A stretch of DNA of 64,000 nt from a virus, in IMG/VR virus record IMGVR_UViG_3300048008_000449, positions 124,001-188,000 of that record; one strand, 5' to 3'. A program made the translations under genes and the position numbers. Below are positions 32,505 through 41,474 of this stretch, one piece after another; the stretch's first letter is position 1, and each line of letters opens with the position of its first letter. The notes under the pieces are model-generated. The model saw nothing but the letters and a program-made list of their open reading frames with translations, did no database searches and was not told the origin of the DNA.

Positions 32505-33194
32505 TTTAACCCGGTTAACCATAGTTTCTTTAGCATTTGTGTACTTTGATAGCTCATGTTTGTTAACAGTAGCCCTAATTTTAATGTTTCTACCGTTTAT
32601 AATGCTACTAATATCTGGCTGATCTCTCCACCAAAACTTAATTAAGTCTTTTTTAGCATATACAGTAGTAATCATGTAAATATTGCTAGTTTGTATGAAT
32701 TTAACATCCATTACTTCTACTGATAAATCGTAACGTTTACCTCTATCTCCAAAGTACTGGCTACTATGCTTTAGCGAAGATAACTTATCTTCAACTTCTT
32801 CACGTTTTTTGTCAATATTTACACTATGTGGTAAACTAGCTATAATACTAACAGTAAATTTGTTAACATTTGCTTCAGATAGAGATTTAACAACGTTAGC
32901 CTCAAAACTATTAAGGTTGTTAGTCATTTTCTTAATCATAAGTTTACCATTAATAACAGTAATCAAATCATTAGCTTTTGTAATTTGTTCTTCTGTAAAA
33001 TTCATTTTAGGATTTTCAATAATATCAACAATACATGATTTATTATCTTCAATTATGACTGGATTTTCAGGATCTGAGTGATCTGTATATCCTTGTCCAC
33101 TTTTAATAAAACCCTGTGTTTCATGAACTTGTATAGCCGCGGCCATAACATCCACAACTGTAATACTTGGCCAAGGTGTTCTATTCTTAGACAT
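32490..33194 (-). CDS. Conserved early phage protein, 234 aa
   Basis: Pattern PWPSITVVDVMAAAIQVHETQGFIK at the N-terminus. The C-terminal half is beta-rich: YDLSVEVMDVKFIQTSNIYMITTVYAKKD, then NGRNIKIRATVNKHELSKYTNAKETMVNRVKIL, which reads like a small OB-type barrel. No catalytic motif. A nucleic-acid-binding role near uvsX is possible. It is an early gene under a host-type promoter shared in design with the AAA ATPase gene. Confidence 0.7.
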   Translation of the reverse strand: MSKNRTPWPSITVVDVMAAAIQVHETQGFIKSGQGYTDHSDPENPVIIEDNKSCIVDIIENPKMNFTEEQITKANDLITVINGKLMIKKMTNNLNSFEANVVKSLSEANVNKFTVSIIASLPHSVNIDKKREEVEDKLSSLKHSSQYFGDRGKRYDLSVEVMDVKFIQTSNIYMITTVYAKKDLIKFWWRDQPDISSIINGRNIKIRATVNKHELSKYTNAKETMVNRVKILEI

Positions 33195-33225
33195 AATTGT
33201 TACTCCATTTAATTAATATACTTAC

Positions 33226-33254
33226 AGTATACGGCAAGAAGTCTTACTTGTCAA
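33226..33254 (-). promoter_or_regulatory. Host sigma70-type promoter with dyad (234-aa gene)
   Basis: TTGACA at 33249-33254, 17-nt spacer containing AAGACTTCTT, TATACT at 33226-33231 within TATACTGTAAGTATA. It matches the AAA ATPase promoter nearly base for base outside the spacer ends. Confidence 0.8.
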
Positions 33255-33258
33255 CCTT

Positions 33259-33717
33259 TTAAAGTGAAATGTCTTCTAATCCTGCCGCTCTAAGTTTTAC
33301 TACATTATTAATCTGAAACTGTTTAGCTTCTAATGCTTTAATCACGCCAATATACCTATTTCTAACCAAACTAAAGTCATTAATCAGATATTGTAAATCT
33401 ACTACATTTTGTTCACCGTCAACATACTTGTCTGCATCACGTGAACTAAGTGCTTTATTGTAGTTTTCTAAAAACTTACGAAATGTTTGGGATCGTAATT
33501 TACGCATCTCAGTATTTAAAAACTCTAGTATAGCTTCAACTTCTTGTAATTGGTTAAATCTATGTTCTACAATTCCTGGCATATCTCTACTTTGCTTTTC
33601 GAGGTTACCTTTCATACTGCATTCGAATCTTGCTTGATCAATTTCTTTTTCAAAGTGAGAGATAGCTGAAACTATCTCTCCAAGATTTGCGGTTACTTTA
33701 CGATACCATACACTCAT
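33259..33717 (-). CDS. Conserved phage protein next to uvsX, 152 aa
   Basis: All-helical: an N-terminal helix around SAISHFEKEIDQARFEC, a central LRSQTFRKFLENYNKALSSRDADKYVDGE and a C-terminal VRNRYIGVIKALEAKQFQINNVVKLRAAGLEDI. The pattern is one found beside uvsX in T4-like marine phages. A UvsY-like recombination mediator role is conceivable from position, but the sequence does not resemble T4 UvsY. It abuts the acidic 89-aa gene (1-nt overlap). Confidence 0.7.
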   Translation of the reverse strand: MSVWYRKVTANLGEIVSAISHFEKEIDQARFECSMKGNLEKQSRDMPGIVEHRFNQLQEVEAILEFLNTEMRKLRSQTFRKFLENYNKALSSRDADKYVDGEQNVVDLQYLINDFSLVRNRYIGVIKALEAKQFQINNVVKLRAAGLEDISL

Positions 33718-33986
33718 TAGTAATCTTCATCCTCGTCGTCTTCATTATAGTCGCCGAAAATATCTTCATCTTCTTCTTCGAGCTCTAGATACTCATCAAT
33801 TGCATCACTAAGGTATTCGCAATGATCAGCTATCTCTTTTACTGCTGGTTTAATATCAAATCCATGATCAACTAGAGCCGCAATTACTTTACTTGCAAAT
33901 TCAGGTTTATCTTTATCATTAATTAAAACAGTTGCTTCATCGTAAATATTAAAAACAAACTCAAAATCTCCATCAGTTAGATTCAT
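33717..33986 (-). CDS. Small acidic protein, 89 aa
   Basis: A helical body (residues 1-65) and an extremely acidic tail (about 66-89, ELEEEDEDIFGDY ... DDEDEDY). The tail could mimic DNA or bind UvsX/gp32. It overlaps the end of uvsX by 14 nt, consistent with co-regulation. Function unknown. Confidence 0.7.
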   Translation of the reverse strand: MNLTDGDFEFVFNIYDEATVLINDKDKPEFASKVIAALVDHGFDIKPAVKEIADHCEYLSDAIDEYLELEEEDEDIFGDYNEDDEDEDY

Positions 33987-35082
33987 TAACAGCCTCCGGT
34001 GTTGTTATAGTTTCATTATTAGCCATATCTTCTTCTGCCGCATCAGCAATTTCATTGTTGTATTCATTCATTACAACATCCAATGCACCGTCTTTGTTTG
34101 CATTCCAAGGTTTACGGAACATTTTAATTACTTCGCCTGTTGTTGGGCTAGTGTATTCTAAACTGTTTCCACTTTTCTTTAGCAAACCTTTTGCTTCAAA
34201 GAATTCAGTTAAGCCACTGTATGGACTCATACCTGTTTCATATGGGATTTCTACTTGCACACTTTCAAAGGGCTTAGAATATCTTGTTTTCATTACTTTA
34301 CAAGCCGCTCTAATACCAAATACTTGTGATGTTTTATTACCATCTGCATCAACTTTTAATTTAAGTTTACGCATTGCAATAACAATACTACTTGCATAGA
34401 TAAAGCCTTGTCCACCTGAGATCTTATCATCTGGATCAAACATATCTTGCGATGCATATGTATGGTTAGTTGCTAGTAATCCTACATTATATTCACCAAA
34501 CATGTTAACTGTGTTACGTACTAATGATGTTAGTGCTTTAGGCTTACGACCCATGTCACCTTTCATGTCACCTTTTTGAAACTGATCTACATCAGTAGGT
34601 GTTAGTAGCATACCCAATGAATCTACTACAAATAATACTTTAGGACGCTCATCTGGTTCTTTTTCAGCATATTCTGCTTTGTAGTCTTTCATGAAATCAC
34701 TAATAGTTCTAGCAACGTCATCAATCATTGACATGTTTAGTTTAAGTAGTTTTTCTGGTGTTGTGTCTACATCTAATGCATGTAGCCAACTTTCATCTAG
34801 TGCATTTTCACTATCAATAAGGATAACAAAAATACCTTGATCTTGTGCCGCTTTAACTACGTTACCTGCGGCAATGTAACTTTTACCTGCACCGGACTCT
34901 CCGGCTAGTACTGTTACTTTACCTAGTGGAATTCCTTTATTGAAATCATCACTAATTAGTTTATTTAATGTGTAATTTCCTGTACTAATCCATGTATCAG
35001 GGTCGTTGAATCCAACACTTAAACCTGGTACACTTTTTGTAATACTTTTACGGAATTTACTTACGTCAAATGGTCTTGCCAT
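33973..35082 (-). CDS. uvsX: UvsX recombinase (RecA family)
   Basis: 369 aa. Walker A GESGAGKSY at residues 61-69. Walker B VLFVVDSLGML near 148-158. The QFQKGDMKGDMGRKPKAL loop L1 region precedes LLATNHTYASQD, and DKISGGQGFIYASS is loop L2. It polymerises on ssDNA coated by gp32 and drives strand exchange and recombination-dependent replication. The gp32 gene lies immediately upstream, separated by a stem-loop. An AGGAGA ribosome site is present. Confidence 0.95.
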   Translation of the reverse strand: MARPFDVSKFRKSITKSVPGLSVGFNDPDTWISTGNYTLNKLISDDFNKGIPLGKVTVLAGESGAGKSYIAAGNVVKAAQDQGIFVILIDSENALDESWLHALDVDTTPEKLLKLNMSMIDDVARTISDFMKDYKAEYAEKEPDERPKVLFVVDSLGMLLTPTDVDQFQKGDMKGDMGRKPKALTSLVRNTVNMFGEYNVGLLATNHTYASQDMFDPDDKISGGQGFIYASSIVIAMRKLKLKVDADGNKTSQVFGIRAACKVMKTRYSKPFESVQVEIPYETGMSPYSGLTEFFEAKGLLKKSGNSLEYTSPTTGEVIKMFRKPWNANKDGALDVVMNEYNNEIADAAEEDMANNETITTPEAVNESN

Positions 35083-35105
35083 AATGTTTTTTCTCCTCTG
35101 TTATA

Positions 35106-35132
35106 AGTGAGGGCACTAAGGACACCCTCACT
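35106..35132 (-). promoter_or_regulatory. Stem-loop between gp32 and uvsX
   Basis: 8-bp stem AGTGAGGG / CCCTCACT with an 11-nt loop on the minus strand, no T-run, ending 12 nt before the uvsX AGGAG. It could be a processing or attenuation site that separates gp32 from uvsX expression. Confidence 0.6.
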
Positions 35133-35145
35133 CAATTTATATTAC

Positions 35146-36159
35146 TTATTGTTTACGGTTTCTAATTGCCGCTAAAATGTCCTGAGCACTCGGTGCATCA
35201 CCTGCAGGTGCGCCGGCTGTTGCCATTTCTGGTTCCGCTGGTGCTTGTGCTACTGGTTCCGCTACTGTCTCAGTTACAACTGCCGCTTCAGCCACTGGTG
35301 CCGCTGGTGCTGGCGCCGGAGTTGGTGCAGGTGTAGGAGCAGGAGCTGGTGTTGCGCCTGTTGCTGGTGCATCTACGCCATATGGACGATAGTATTGACC
35401 AAAACGTGCAGGATCATATAATTGACCATCAACACTTGCTTCAAACATTTCAAAGATTGCGTTCAATGCTTCTGCATCTGGTTTCTTAGGCAAGAAGTCA
35501 TTTAGATTAAACAAGCCATGTGTTGCAATTGCATCACGCTCTGCTTGATCTAATCCACGTTCTCTACGAGCCCAATTTGATGTAGAATAATCTGCATACT
35601 GACCTTTTGTAGATTTTACAATCTTAAAGTCTGTACCAGCTTCATAATCAGTAGGAATCTCTTGAAACTCAGGATCCATAAGTGCTGAACTAATGATTTT
35701 ATAAATTTGAGGTGAAATTACAAAACGTCTGATAGGATTCTCAGGTACTGAGTCTTCCTGCATTTCGCTTTGTGCTACAAATCCTTGAAAAATGTATGAA
35801 CGTTTTTTCCAATACTTACGTCCCATATCTTCCATAGTAGGATCTTTAAACCAAGGACGAATTTCAGCATGTACTGGGCATTGCTCTCCCCACATTTCCA
35901 CACATGGAACTTGTACTGTTACTGGTTTGTTTTCGTCTTGACCTTTTACTCCTGGAAATTGAAGACGGATCATTTGACGCTCTTTCCAAAAGAACGTATT
36001 GTTCTCGTCTGCGTCTGGTAAGAATCGTAATGTTGCTGATGTGCCTTCTGGAATATTCCAGTGTGCGAAGATGGCGTTGTCGCCTCCTTGACTGCTAGAG
36101 CTTGAGCCCTTTGTTTCTTGTGCCTGCAGTTTTGCACGGATTTCTGCTAAAGATGCCAT
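35146..36159 (-). CDS. gp32: Single-stranded DNA-binding protein (T4 gp32)
   Basis: 337 aa. The N-terminal LAEIRAKLQAQETK segment is the cooperative basic/LAST-type region. The OB core runs to about 250, with a zinc-type cluster in VPCVEMWGEQCPVHAEI, and has typical NRRF/YSTSNWARRERG-like aromatic-basic strands. Residues about 265-320 are an Ala/Pro-rich linker, followed by a short C-terminal AQDILAAIRNRK instead of the very acidic T4 tail. It coats ssDNA and recruits replication and recombination proteins. It has a long structured mRNA leader. Confidence 0.9.
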   Translation of the reverse strand: MASLAEIRAKLQAQETKGSSSSSQGGDNAIFAHWNIPEGTSATLRFLPDADENNTFFWKERQMIRLQFPGVKGQDENKPVTVQVPCVEMWGEQCPVHAEIRPWFKDPTMEDMGRKYWKKRSYIFQGFVAQSEMQEDSVPENPIRRFVISPQIYKIISSALMDPEFQEIPTDYEAGTDFKIVKSTKGQYADYSTSNWARRERGLDQAERDAIATHGLFNLNDFLPKKPDAEALNAIFEMFEASVDGQLYDPARFGQYYRPYGVDAPATGATPAPAPTPAPTPAPAPAAPVAEAAVVTETVAEPVAQAPAEPEMATAGAPAGDAPSAQDILAAIRNRKQ

Positions 36160-36264
36160 AATAATTTTCTCCTATATTAGCCTTTATTAGTAGTAGAACA
36201 TAAGCTCTACTTTGTGTTAACAACTAACCTCTCGTTAGTTATTTTTGTTTTTGCCTTTGTTAGC
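36160..36264 (-). promoter_or_regulatory. Structured leader of the gp32 mRNA
   Basis: About 100 nt between the promoter and the gp32 ATG. It contains a perfect hairpin at 36222-36240 (AACTAAC / GTTAGTT, loop GAGAG) and a second at 36192-36211 (AGTAGA / TCTACT). An AGGAG ribosome site follows. T4 gp32 represses its own translation by binding a folded leader, and this leader could serve the same purpose. Confidence 0.55.
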
Positions 36265-36270
36265 CTTTAC

Positions 36271-36299
36271 AGTATACATTTTATAGTACTTACTGTCAA
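36271..36299 (-). promoter_or_regulatory. Host sigma70-type promoter (gp32)
   Basis: TTGACA at 36294-36299, 17-nt spacer, TATACT at 36271-36276, followed by GTAAAG like the other TATACTGTAA promoters. Confidence 0.8.
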
Positions 36300-36317
36300 G
36301 TACTTTTTACCGAAAAA

Positions 36318-37598
36318 TTATGAAATTTTTCTACGTAAATCATTTACAACTGATTCAGCAATATTTTCTACTGGTTCAGATTGTTTTGCTGGCATTTTAT
36401 TGTTCTTATCTAAATAAGTTACAATTTTTGCCAATAACATAACAGTCTTTTGTGGCATGTTATGTAATTCTGTTCCTAAGTGACTTAGCAAGTTAAATGC
36501 TTCGTCGTTCTTGCTAGACATAGCAAGATAAGATAGCATGCTACTTAATTTTGCCATAGCTCCCATTCCACCTGAATATTTAATTGGATCTTCGTTATCT
36601 GGGTGTTCTGGATCGTTAGGGTCAATATTAAGTTTAAAATCTTCTTTATTTTTGATCATATCATACAGTCTGCTAAGATGTTCTTTTGTTAGATCTGTCA
36701 TACTATCTCTCTCCTTCACAATACGTGCTACGGTTTCTAATACTGCTTCCATATTTGCAGTTTCGAATGTATTGTACATGAATTTTTCAGTAATGTCAAC
36801 CTCTTTATCTGAATTTTCTACAATCTTAGTAGAAGAACCCTGAAAGTTGTTATAACCTCTAGAGGTTTGAAGACTGTGTACTGTTTGTTTTAATTCTTTT
36901 AATTTTAATTTAACGGTTTCAACAATATCAATGTTTCCTTCGTTAACTAATTTATTCGTACGTACATGACGTACAAATTGATTGCATTCTGCTACTTCTT
37001 TGCAGATACCTAAAATGGACTCACCTATTGTGTCATAAGGATTCCCGCCCATACTTACATGTTTAGCCATTGCCTTAGCACCAGCTAAATATTTGTGTGG
37101 AAAGCTAAATCTTTCACCTGCAGAGTTCTCAATAAAGAGTGCTTTGATATTACGTGATCTGCTTCCACGTACTTCTTCATTAACACCTTTTGAATGTTTA
37201 ATGATGAGTCTAGTTGACTCTGGTAATTGTATATAACTTGTTTTTAAACTTCCTGTTGCACGTGAATAGCCTTCTTTAACTGTTTCACTTGCGAAGTCTT
37301 TTGGTGCTATATTTTTATCAAATTTTCTTATTGTATATTCTGCCATAGCGTTATGTCCTGCTTTCTTAATACTATCTAAAAGATCTTTGTGCTTATCAAA
37401 ACTAAAATCTGCTCCTGCTTGTACAACAACTTCCACGTCATCATTTTCTGTTCTTATAGTGACTAGAAAATCTTGATCGTAAGCGTAAAATCTCGCTGAC
37501 TGATCTGCGTCTAAAGTTTTGTTACCTTCAAAATCAAACAAACGTAACTTAATATTTGCTCCTTTGATAATGTTAAAAATTTCTGTTGATAATTGCAT
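36318..37598 (-). CDS. Conserved T4-like phage protein, 426 aa
   Basis: The beta-rich N-terminus (IKGANIKLRLFDFEGNKTLDADQSARFYAYDQDFLVTI) resembles a family seen downstream of the terminase gene in T4-like marine phages. A central RGSRSRNIKALFIENSAGERFSFPHKYLAGAKAMAKHV segment follows, and the C-terminal half is helical (MGAMAKLSSMLSYLAMS). It may be a virion or packaging-linked protein. It has a late promoter and AAGGA. An AT-rich hairpin (GAAAAATT / AATTTTTC) overlaps the stop codon. Confidence 0.65.
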   Translation of the reverse strand: MQLSTEIFNIIKGANIKLRLFDFEGNKTLDADQSARFYAYDQDFLVTIRTENDDVEVVVQAGADFSFDKHKDLLDSIKKAGHNAMAEYTIRKFDKNIAPKDFASETVKEGYSRATGSLKTSYIQLPESTRLIIKHSKGVNEEVRGSRSRNIKALFIENSAGERFSFPHKYLAGAKAMAKHVSMGGNPYDTIGESILGICKEVAECNQFVRHVRTNKLVNEGNIDIVETVKLKLKELKQTVHSLQTSRGYNNFQGSSTKIVENSDKEVDITEKFMYNTFETANMEAVLETVARIVKERDSMTDLTKEHLSRLYDMIKNKEDFKLNIDPNDPEHPDNEDPIKYSGGMGAMAKLSSMLSYLAMSSKNDEAFNLLSHLGTELHNMPQKTVMLLAKIVTYLDKNNKMPAKQSEPVENIAESVVNDLRRKIS

Positions 37599-37619
37599 CT
37601 TTATAGTATTCCTTTAATG

Positions 37620-37627
37620 TATTTATC
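37620..37627 (-). promoter_or_regulatory. Late-type promoter (GATAAATA)
   Basis: GATAAATACATTAAAGGA on the minus strand, 21 nt before the 426-aa gene. Confidence 0.65.
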
Positions 37628-37636
37628 AAATAAGTG

Positions 37637-39193
37637 TTATAGTAAGCTAAAAGGCATGGGTTCCATACCGTCATCATCGTCAAAATCTTCGTTTAAGTAC
37701 TCAAATGCACTTTCTTCATATTTTGATACTTCCATACTCATTCTTACTATTAAAACTAGTGCCATTACAAGGTCATCGTTTTCACCATCTTTGGCTGCAT
37801 AACTATTGCCTCTAGCGATAAATGTTTTTAATTCTCTTAATAGCGGTTTACTTGCTATTTCTAATTTTTCTGTTTCTACCCAATGCTTTAATTTACTACA
37901 TGCTGATATTTTACTTTTGTGTGTAGTAGTAAATCCTCGTCTATAACGTTTAGCATTACCATGTGATTTTGTTTCACTTAAAAATGTACCTGGAAAGTTT
38001 TCTTCTCCAGTTTCTTCAACAACTACTAATGCTGCTTCTCCTAGTGTATTGTTTTCCATACTGTAATATATTTCACAATCACCGTTTGTTTCACTTTCAA
38101 TATATTGTGATATTTCTCTTAATATTTTTACTTGACCTTGAACCGTAGTTCTGTTATGCATCCACTCTGCAACTTGTTTCATTCCTGGCATACTGTATAC
38201 TTGAATAGCACTATTGTCGCCGCCGGTACCTAAACTAGGATCTAATGCTATTATATATAGTTTTCCTTTTGCTACCGGTGCATACCAACGTACTTGTCCT
38301 GCTTTAGCATAAGGATCACGTGCTTCCATATTACTAAGTCTAATACTATCAATAAGTGTTTCATCAAACGCAATAAATTCACAGTTATGTTCACGTCTAA
38401 ATCTTTCTTCACCAATTTTACCTTGTTCAATTTCTGCCCATTCCCAATCTCTATCTGGATGTACTTCCCATGAAGCTAGATAATGTGCAAATCCGTTAAT
38501 ACCTTGTTTTGTTTCATTTCCATGTTCATCTTGATTTTTATTAGCATCTCTCCAAATTTGTGCAAATTGATCATCATCCATGTTTGGTGTTGAAGTAATA
38601 ATACATTTACCACCTGTTGCTAGTGTAGGTGAAAGTGAAGTCCAAAATTCTTTAGCAATATTTGGTCTAACAAATGCAAACTCGTCTAAGTATGCTAACG
38701 ATATAGATAAACCACGTCCAGTATTTTCTGTTGTTGACTGTGCTACAATACGTGAGCCGTTATCAAATTCCAACGATCCTTTGTTATATGCAGTAACACC
38801 AGCTCTAATAAAATCAGGCAGTGTTTCGTATGCAAAACGTATACGTTGCATAATTTCACTTGCACCTGAATATTTGTGTGCCGCGATAAGAATAGTTTGA
38901 TCTGGATTAAACATTGCATACCATAGCAAGTATCCTGCCGCACAGGTACTTTTACCTGTTTGTCGTGCAAGCATACTAATACTATATCTATTATTATGAT
39001 ATGTATCTACTAGTTCTTCTTGGAAATCATATAGTGCAAACTTCATACGACCTTTAGTAGGATGCTGAATATAACAGTGTTCCTTCATAAAGTGTTTAGG
39101 ATCTTGAGTACATAGAGCAAGTTCTTGAATTTGCTCTTCTGTGTAACGTTCTTTTCTATAAGGGGTTTTGGTTAATTTTGTATCTACTGCCAT
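37637..39193 (-). CDS. gp17: Large terminase subunit (T4 gp17)
   Basis: 518 aa. ATPase domain: adenine-binding YDFQEELVDTYH, Walker A LARQTGKST at about 75-83, Walker B ISLAYLDEFAF near 167-177, and coupling motif IITSTPN near 198-204. The RNase H-type nuclease follows, with LDPSLGTGGDNSA (catalytic Asp) near 317-329, YSMENNTLGEA and a late acidic residue in AKDGENDDLVMA. It packages and cuts concatemeric DNA at the portal. It is somewhat shorter than T4 gp17. A late promoter 5 nt before the ATG makes the mRNA leaderless. Confidence 0.94.
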   Translation of the reverse strand: MAVDTKLTKTPYRKERYTEEQIQELALCTQDPKHFMKEHCYIQHPTKGRMKFALYDFQEELVDTYHNNRYSISMLARQTGKSTCAAGYLLWYAMFNPDQTILIAAHKYSGASEIMQRIRFAYETLPDFIRAGVTAYNKGSLEFDNGSRIVAQSTTENTGRGLSISLAYLDEFAFVRPNIAKEFWTSLSPTLATGGKCIITSTPNMDDDQFAQIWRDANKNQDEHGNETKQGINGFAHYLASWEVHPDRDWEWAEIEQGKIGEERFRREHNCEFIAFDETLIDSIRLSNMEARDPYAKAGQVRWYAPVAKGKLYIIALDPSLGTGGDNSAIQVYSMPGMKQVAEWMHNRTTVQGQVKILREISQYIESETNGDCEIYYSMENNTLGEAALVVVEETGEENFPGTFLSETKSHGNAKRYRRGFTTTHKSKISACSKLKHWVETEKLEIASKPLLRELKTFIARGNSYAAKDGENDDLVMALVLIVRMSMEVSKYEESAFEYLNEDFDDDDGMEPMPFSLL

Positions 39194-39198
39194 AATAT

Positions 39199-39206
39199 TA
39201 TTTATC
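39199..39206 (-). promoter_or_regulatory. Late-type promoter (GATAAATA), leaderless (gp17)
   Basis: GATAAATA, then ATATT and the terminase ATG. The predicted start is the A of the ATG. Confidence 0.65.
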
Positions 39207-39224
39207 TACGTAGTTAACAAAGAA

Positions 39225-39251
39225 AAACAGCGTAGACTAGCTACGCTGTTT
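39225..39251 (-). terminator. Terminator after the 563-aa gene
   Basis: On the minus strand an 11-bp stem AAACAGCGTAG / CTACGCTGTTT, 5-nt loop and following TTC. It lies 18 nt after the stop and directly before the gp17 promoter. Confidence 0.8.
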
Positions 39252-39269
39252 AAAGGGGATGTTATATTA

Positions 39270-40961
39270 TTATTTTTTATTTTTAGACGCTTTATATGCT
39301 TCTTTGATATCTTCAACTTTATGTTCTTTTAAGCCTACTTTCATATCTTCTGCATCTAAGTATCTTTTTAAACTTAGGTTCACGCTTTGTGCAAAGTTTT
39401 CGTATGGCTCACCATGTGATGTAGCTTCTTCTTCAGCTGCGCCTTCTGGTGTGTTTGCCCATTCGTTTAATTTTTCATTAATTTTTTCTTCGCTTAATCC
39501 TGCGTTCTTTAATAAGTTTATTAATTGTGTCGTGTCCATAGTTGGTGCCTCATTAACTTGTTCTTCTTTAGATTCTTTCATTTCGCTCATGCATGCCTCA
39601 CACATTTCTTTTAGTTTGTCTTGATCACAATCTGAATATTTTTTGCAAATTTCTGTTAGTGTCATTCCATCTTTACAACATTGCATTACGTCTGCTTTTA
39701 ATGGCATTTTGTCGTCTGCTTCATTTACAGATTCATCTGCTTTGTCGTCATCTTTAGAACCTTTTTTCTTAGCTAACATTTTTTCGAATGCTGCTTTTTG
39801 TGCTGGGCTTTGTGCTTCATTAACTTCTTCTTCTTTTACCCAATGATCGCCTGCCGCATCATGTGAATCATGTGTGCATTCACAACCTGGTTTAGGAGCA
39901 TCAATTTTACATCCGCAATCACTGCATACGCCTGATGCTTCAGTTACTTCCGCTTCCATTAAACCTAGCTCTTTTAATCTAGCTTCAATTGCTGGTCTTG
40001 CGTCTGCATCTGGTCCCATGTCAACTGACATTTGGTGGAATGTATCAAATAACTCATCGTCGCCTAATAAACCATACATTACATCACAAGCATTGTCACC
40101 GTCTTCACCTACTAATAATGGTTCTGCCATTATTTCTTTTAATTTTTCTACTTGTTCTGGTGATTCTGGAACTGCCCATGTACCTTCTTTAACAGGAGTT
40201 TGTTTTGCACCTGTTCCTGATAGATCTAAAATTCTACCTAATGCTTCTGCAAACTCATCATTTACTGAGTCAGATAATTTGTCTCTGCCCCATTTAAATT
40301 TACCGTCTTTTGGATTTGGTTTCATCCTAGTAATAATATCTTTGTTTACACCTAATCCATCATTTTTACGTGCATCTGCTTTTGCTTGATAAAATGGATT
40401 GTCTGCATGTGTGTATGAACTATCGCCTGATACTTTACGTACTGCATCTTGTGGCATTGTAGCATTACTCTTGCCCACTTTAATAGCGTTTGCTGTACTT
40501 GCTACTTTATTGTAACGATCCTGATAATTTTCTACTTGGTATGTTTTACCATCTACTTTAAATTCTTTTTTACCAGCTTTTCTAGCTTTTTCTAATTCAC
40601 CTGAAAATTCGTTGCCTTCATCTACATCTGCTTCATCAATTTCTGCTTCATCAATTTCTGCTTCTACAGATTCTTCTGGATTTTCTACACCATTACCAAA
40701 ATCATGAACTCTACGATACTCGTCTACAAAGTCCTTAATCGTATCACCGTCTAAATATCTAATTAGATCACTGTATACTGGATGCTCTGCTTCACAACCT
40801 AATTCATCACATAAATCATAAATTGGATCTGCAAACTCGCCTACTGCTTCTGTTGTTGGTATATTTTCTTCTGGTATGTTTTCTTCTACTGCTGGAGCCT
40901 GGCTTTGAGCTCTGTCTGTGCCGTGGCTAGCAAGTTTTAATATTCTGTCTAAATCACTCAT
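39270..40961 (-). CDS. Large acidic protein with cysteine clusters, 563 aa
   Basis: Low-complexity acidic N-terminus with repeats (EENIPEENIP, EAEIDEAEIDEADVDEG). A middle domain (about 130-340) includes DGKTYQVENYQDRYNKVA and helical segments. Two Cys clusters follow: CSDCGCKIDAPKPGCECTHDSHD near 345-367, which looks like a zinc ribbon, and MQCCKDGMTLTEICKKYSDCDQDK near 428-451. The C-terminus is helical. It is transcribed with late head genes and overlaps the 165-aa gene by 8 nt. It is probably an internal head or scaffold-type protein; function not known. Confidence 0.65.
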   Translation of the reverse strand: MSDLDRILKLASHGTDRAQSQAPAVEENIPEENIPTTEAVGEFADPIYDLCDELGCEAEHPVYSDLIRYLDGDTIKDFVDEYRRVHDFGNGVENPEESVEAEIDEAEIDEADVDEGNEFSGELEKARKAGKKEFKVDGKTYQVENYQDRYNKVASTANAIKVGKSNATMPQDAVRKVSGDSSYTHADNPFYQAKADARKNDGLGVNKDIITRMKPNPKDGKFKWGRDKLSDSVNDEFAEALGRILDLSGTGAKQTPVKEGTWAVPESPEQVEKLKEIMAEPLLVGEDGDNACDVMYGLLGDDELFDTFHQMSVDMGPDADARPAIEARLKELGLMEAEVTEASGVCSDCGCKIDAPKPGCECTHDSHDAAGDHWVKEEEVNEAQSPAQKAAFEKMLAKKKGSKDDDKADESVNEADDKMPLKADVMQCCKDGMTLTEICKKYSDCDQDKLKEMCEACMSEMKESKEEQVNEAPTMDTTQLINLLKNAGLSEEKINEKLNEWANTPEGAAEEEATSHGEPYENFAQSVNLSLKRYLDAEDMKVGLKEHKVEDIKEAYKASKNKK

Positions 40962-41451
40962 TGCCTTTTTCCTTTTCTTTTTTGAGTTTCGCTAACTCTT
41001 TAATAAATTTGTTGTTATATGCATCTCCAAAATGATCTTCAGCTTTGATTCCTGCTTTTTCATCTTTGCTGTATTCTGGCTCTGCTAATACACTCTTAAC
41101 TTCACCACCTTGTGGCGGTATTGCTTCATCTGGCTCATGTTCGCCTTTTACTTTAAGTACGCCATCAGCTAGACCAATCATATTACGGATGTCATTTTGT
41201 ATTTGCCATCCACTTGCAATAATGTTAGTTTCAAATTCGTATGTAAATACTTCGTACCCTCTAGCTTTAGGAAAATCACGTGGTGTACTTTGTAACATTG
41301 TTTTCTTCGCAGCACCGAGTCCTTTAGAGTCGTATTTTCCGAGGTGCTTCTCTATACGATCTTGTTGATCGTTGTTAAGTTCATGAATAGTTTTAATTTT
41401 AAACTTCCATGTTTTTTTAGCTTCCGTTAAGTATTCTGTGTACGATTTCAT
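40954..41451 (-). CDS. Conserved phage protein, 165 aa
   Basis: Starts SYTEYLTEAKKTWKFKIKTIHEL, a start pattern shared by a family of T4-like phage head-region proteins as I recall them. Then DFPKARGYEVFTYEFETNIIASGWQIQND suggests an alpha/beta fold. A charged tail ends ELAKLKKEKEKGNE. It has a late promoter and AGGAG. It could be a head-vertex or assembly factor. Uncertain. Confidence 0.6.
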   Translation of the reverse strand: MKSYTEYLTEAKKTWKFKIKTIHELNNDQQDRIEKHLGKYDSKGLGAAKKTMLQSTPRDFPKARGYEVFTYEFETNIIASGWQIQNDIRNMIGLADGVLKVKGEHEPDEAIPPQGGEVKSVLAEPEYSKDEKAGIKAEDHFGDAYNNKFIKELAKLKKEKEKGNE

Positions 41452-41474
41452 TGCTGTGTATTCTCCTATTAATA

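Noticed and set aside
33259-33717. 152-aa gene as UvsY
   Set aside because: The position next to uvsX fits, but sequence and length pattern do not match T4 UvsY as I know it.
35200-35360. Repetitive Ala/Pro codons at the gp32 C-terminus as a possible DNA repeat or recombination site
   Set aside because: The repeats are imperfect and coincide with a protein linker, so no separate element is needed.
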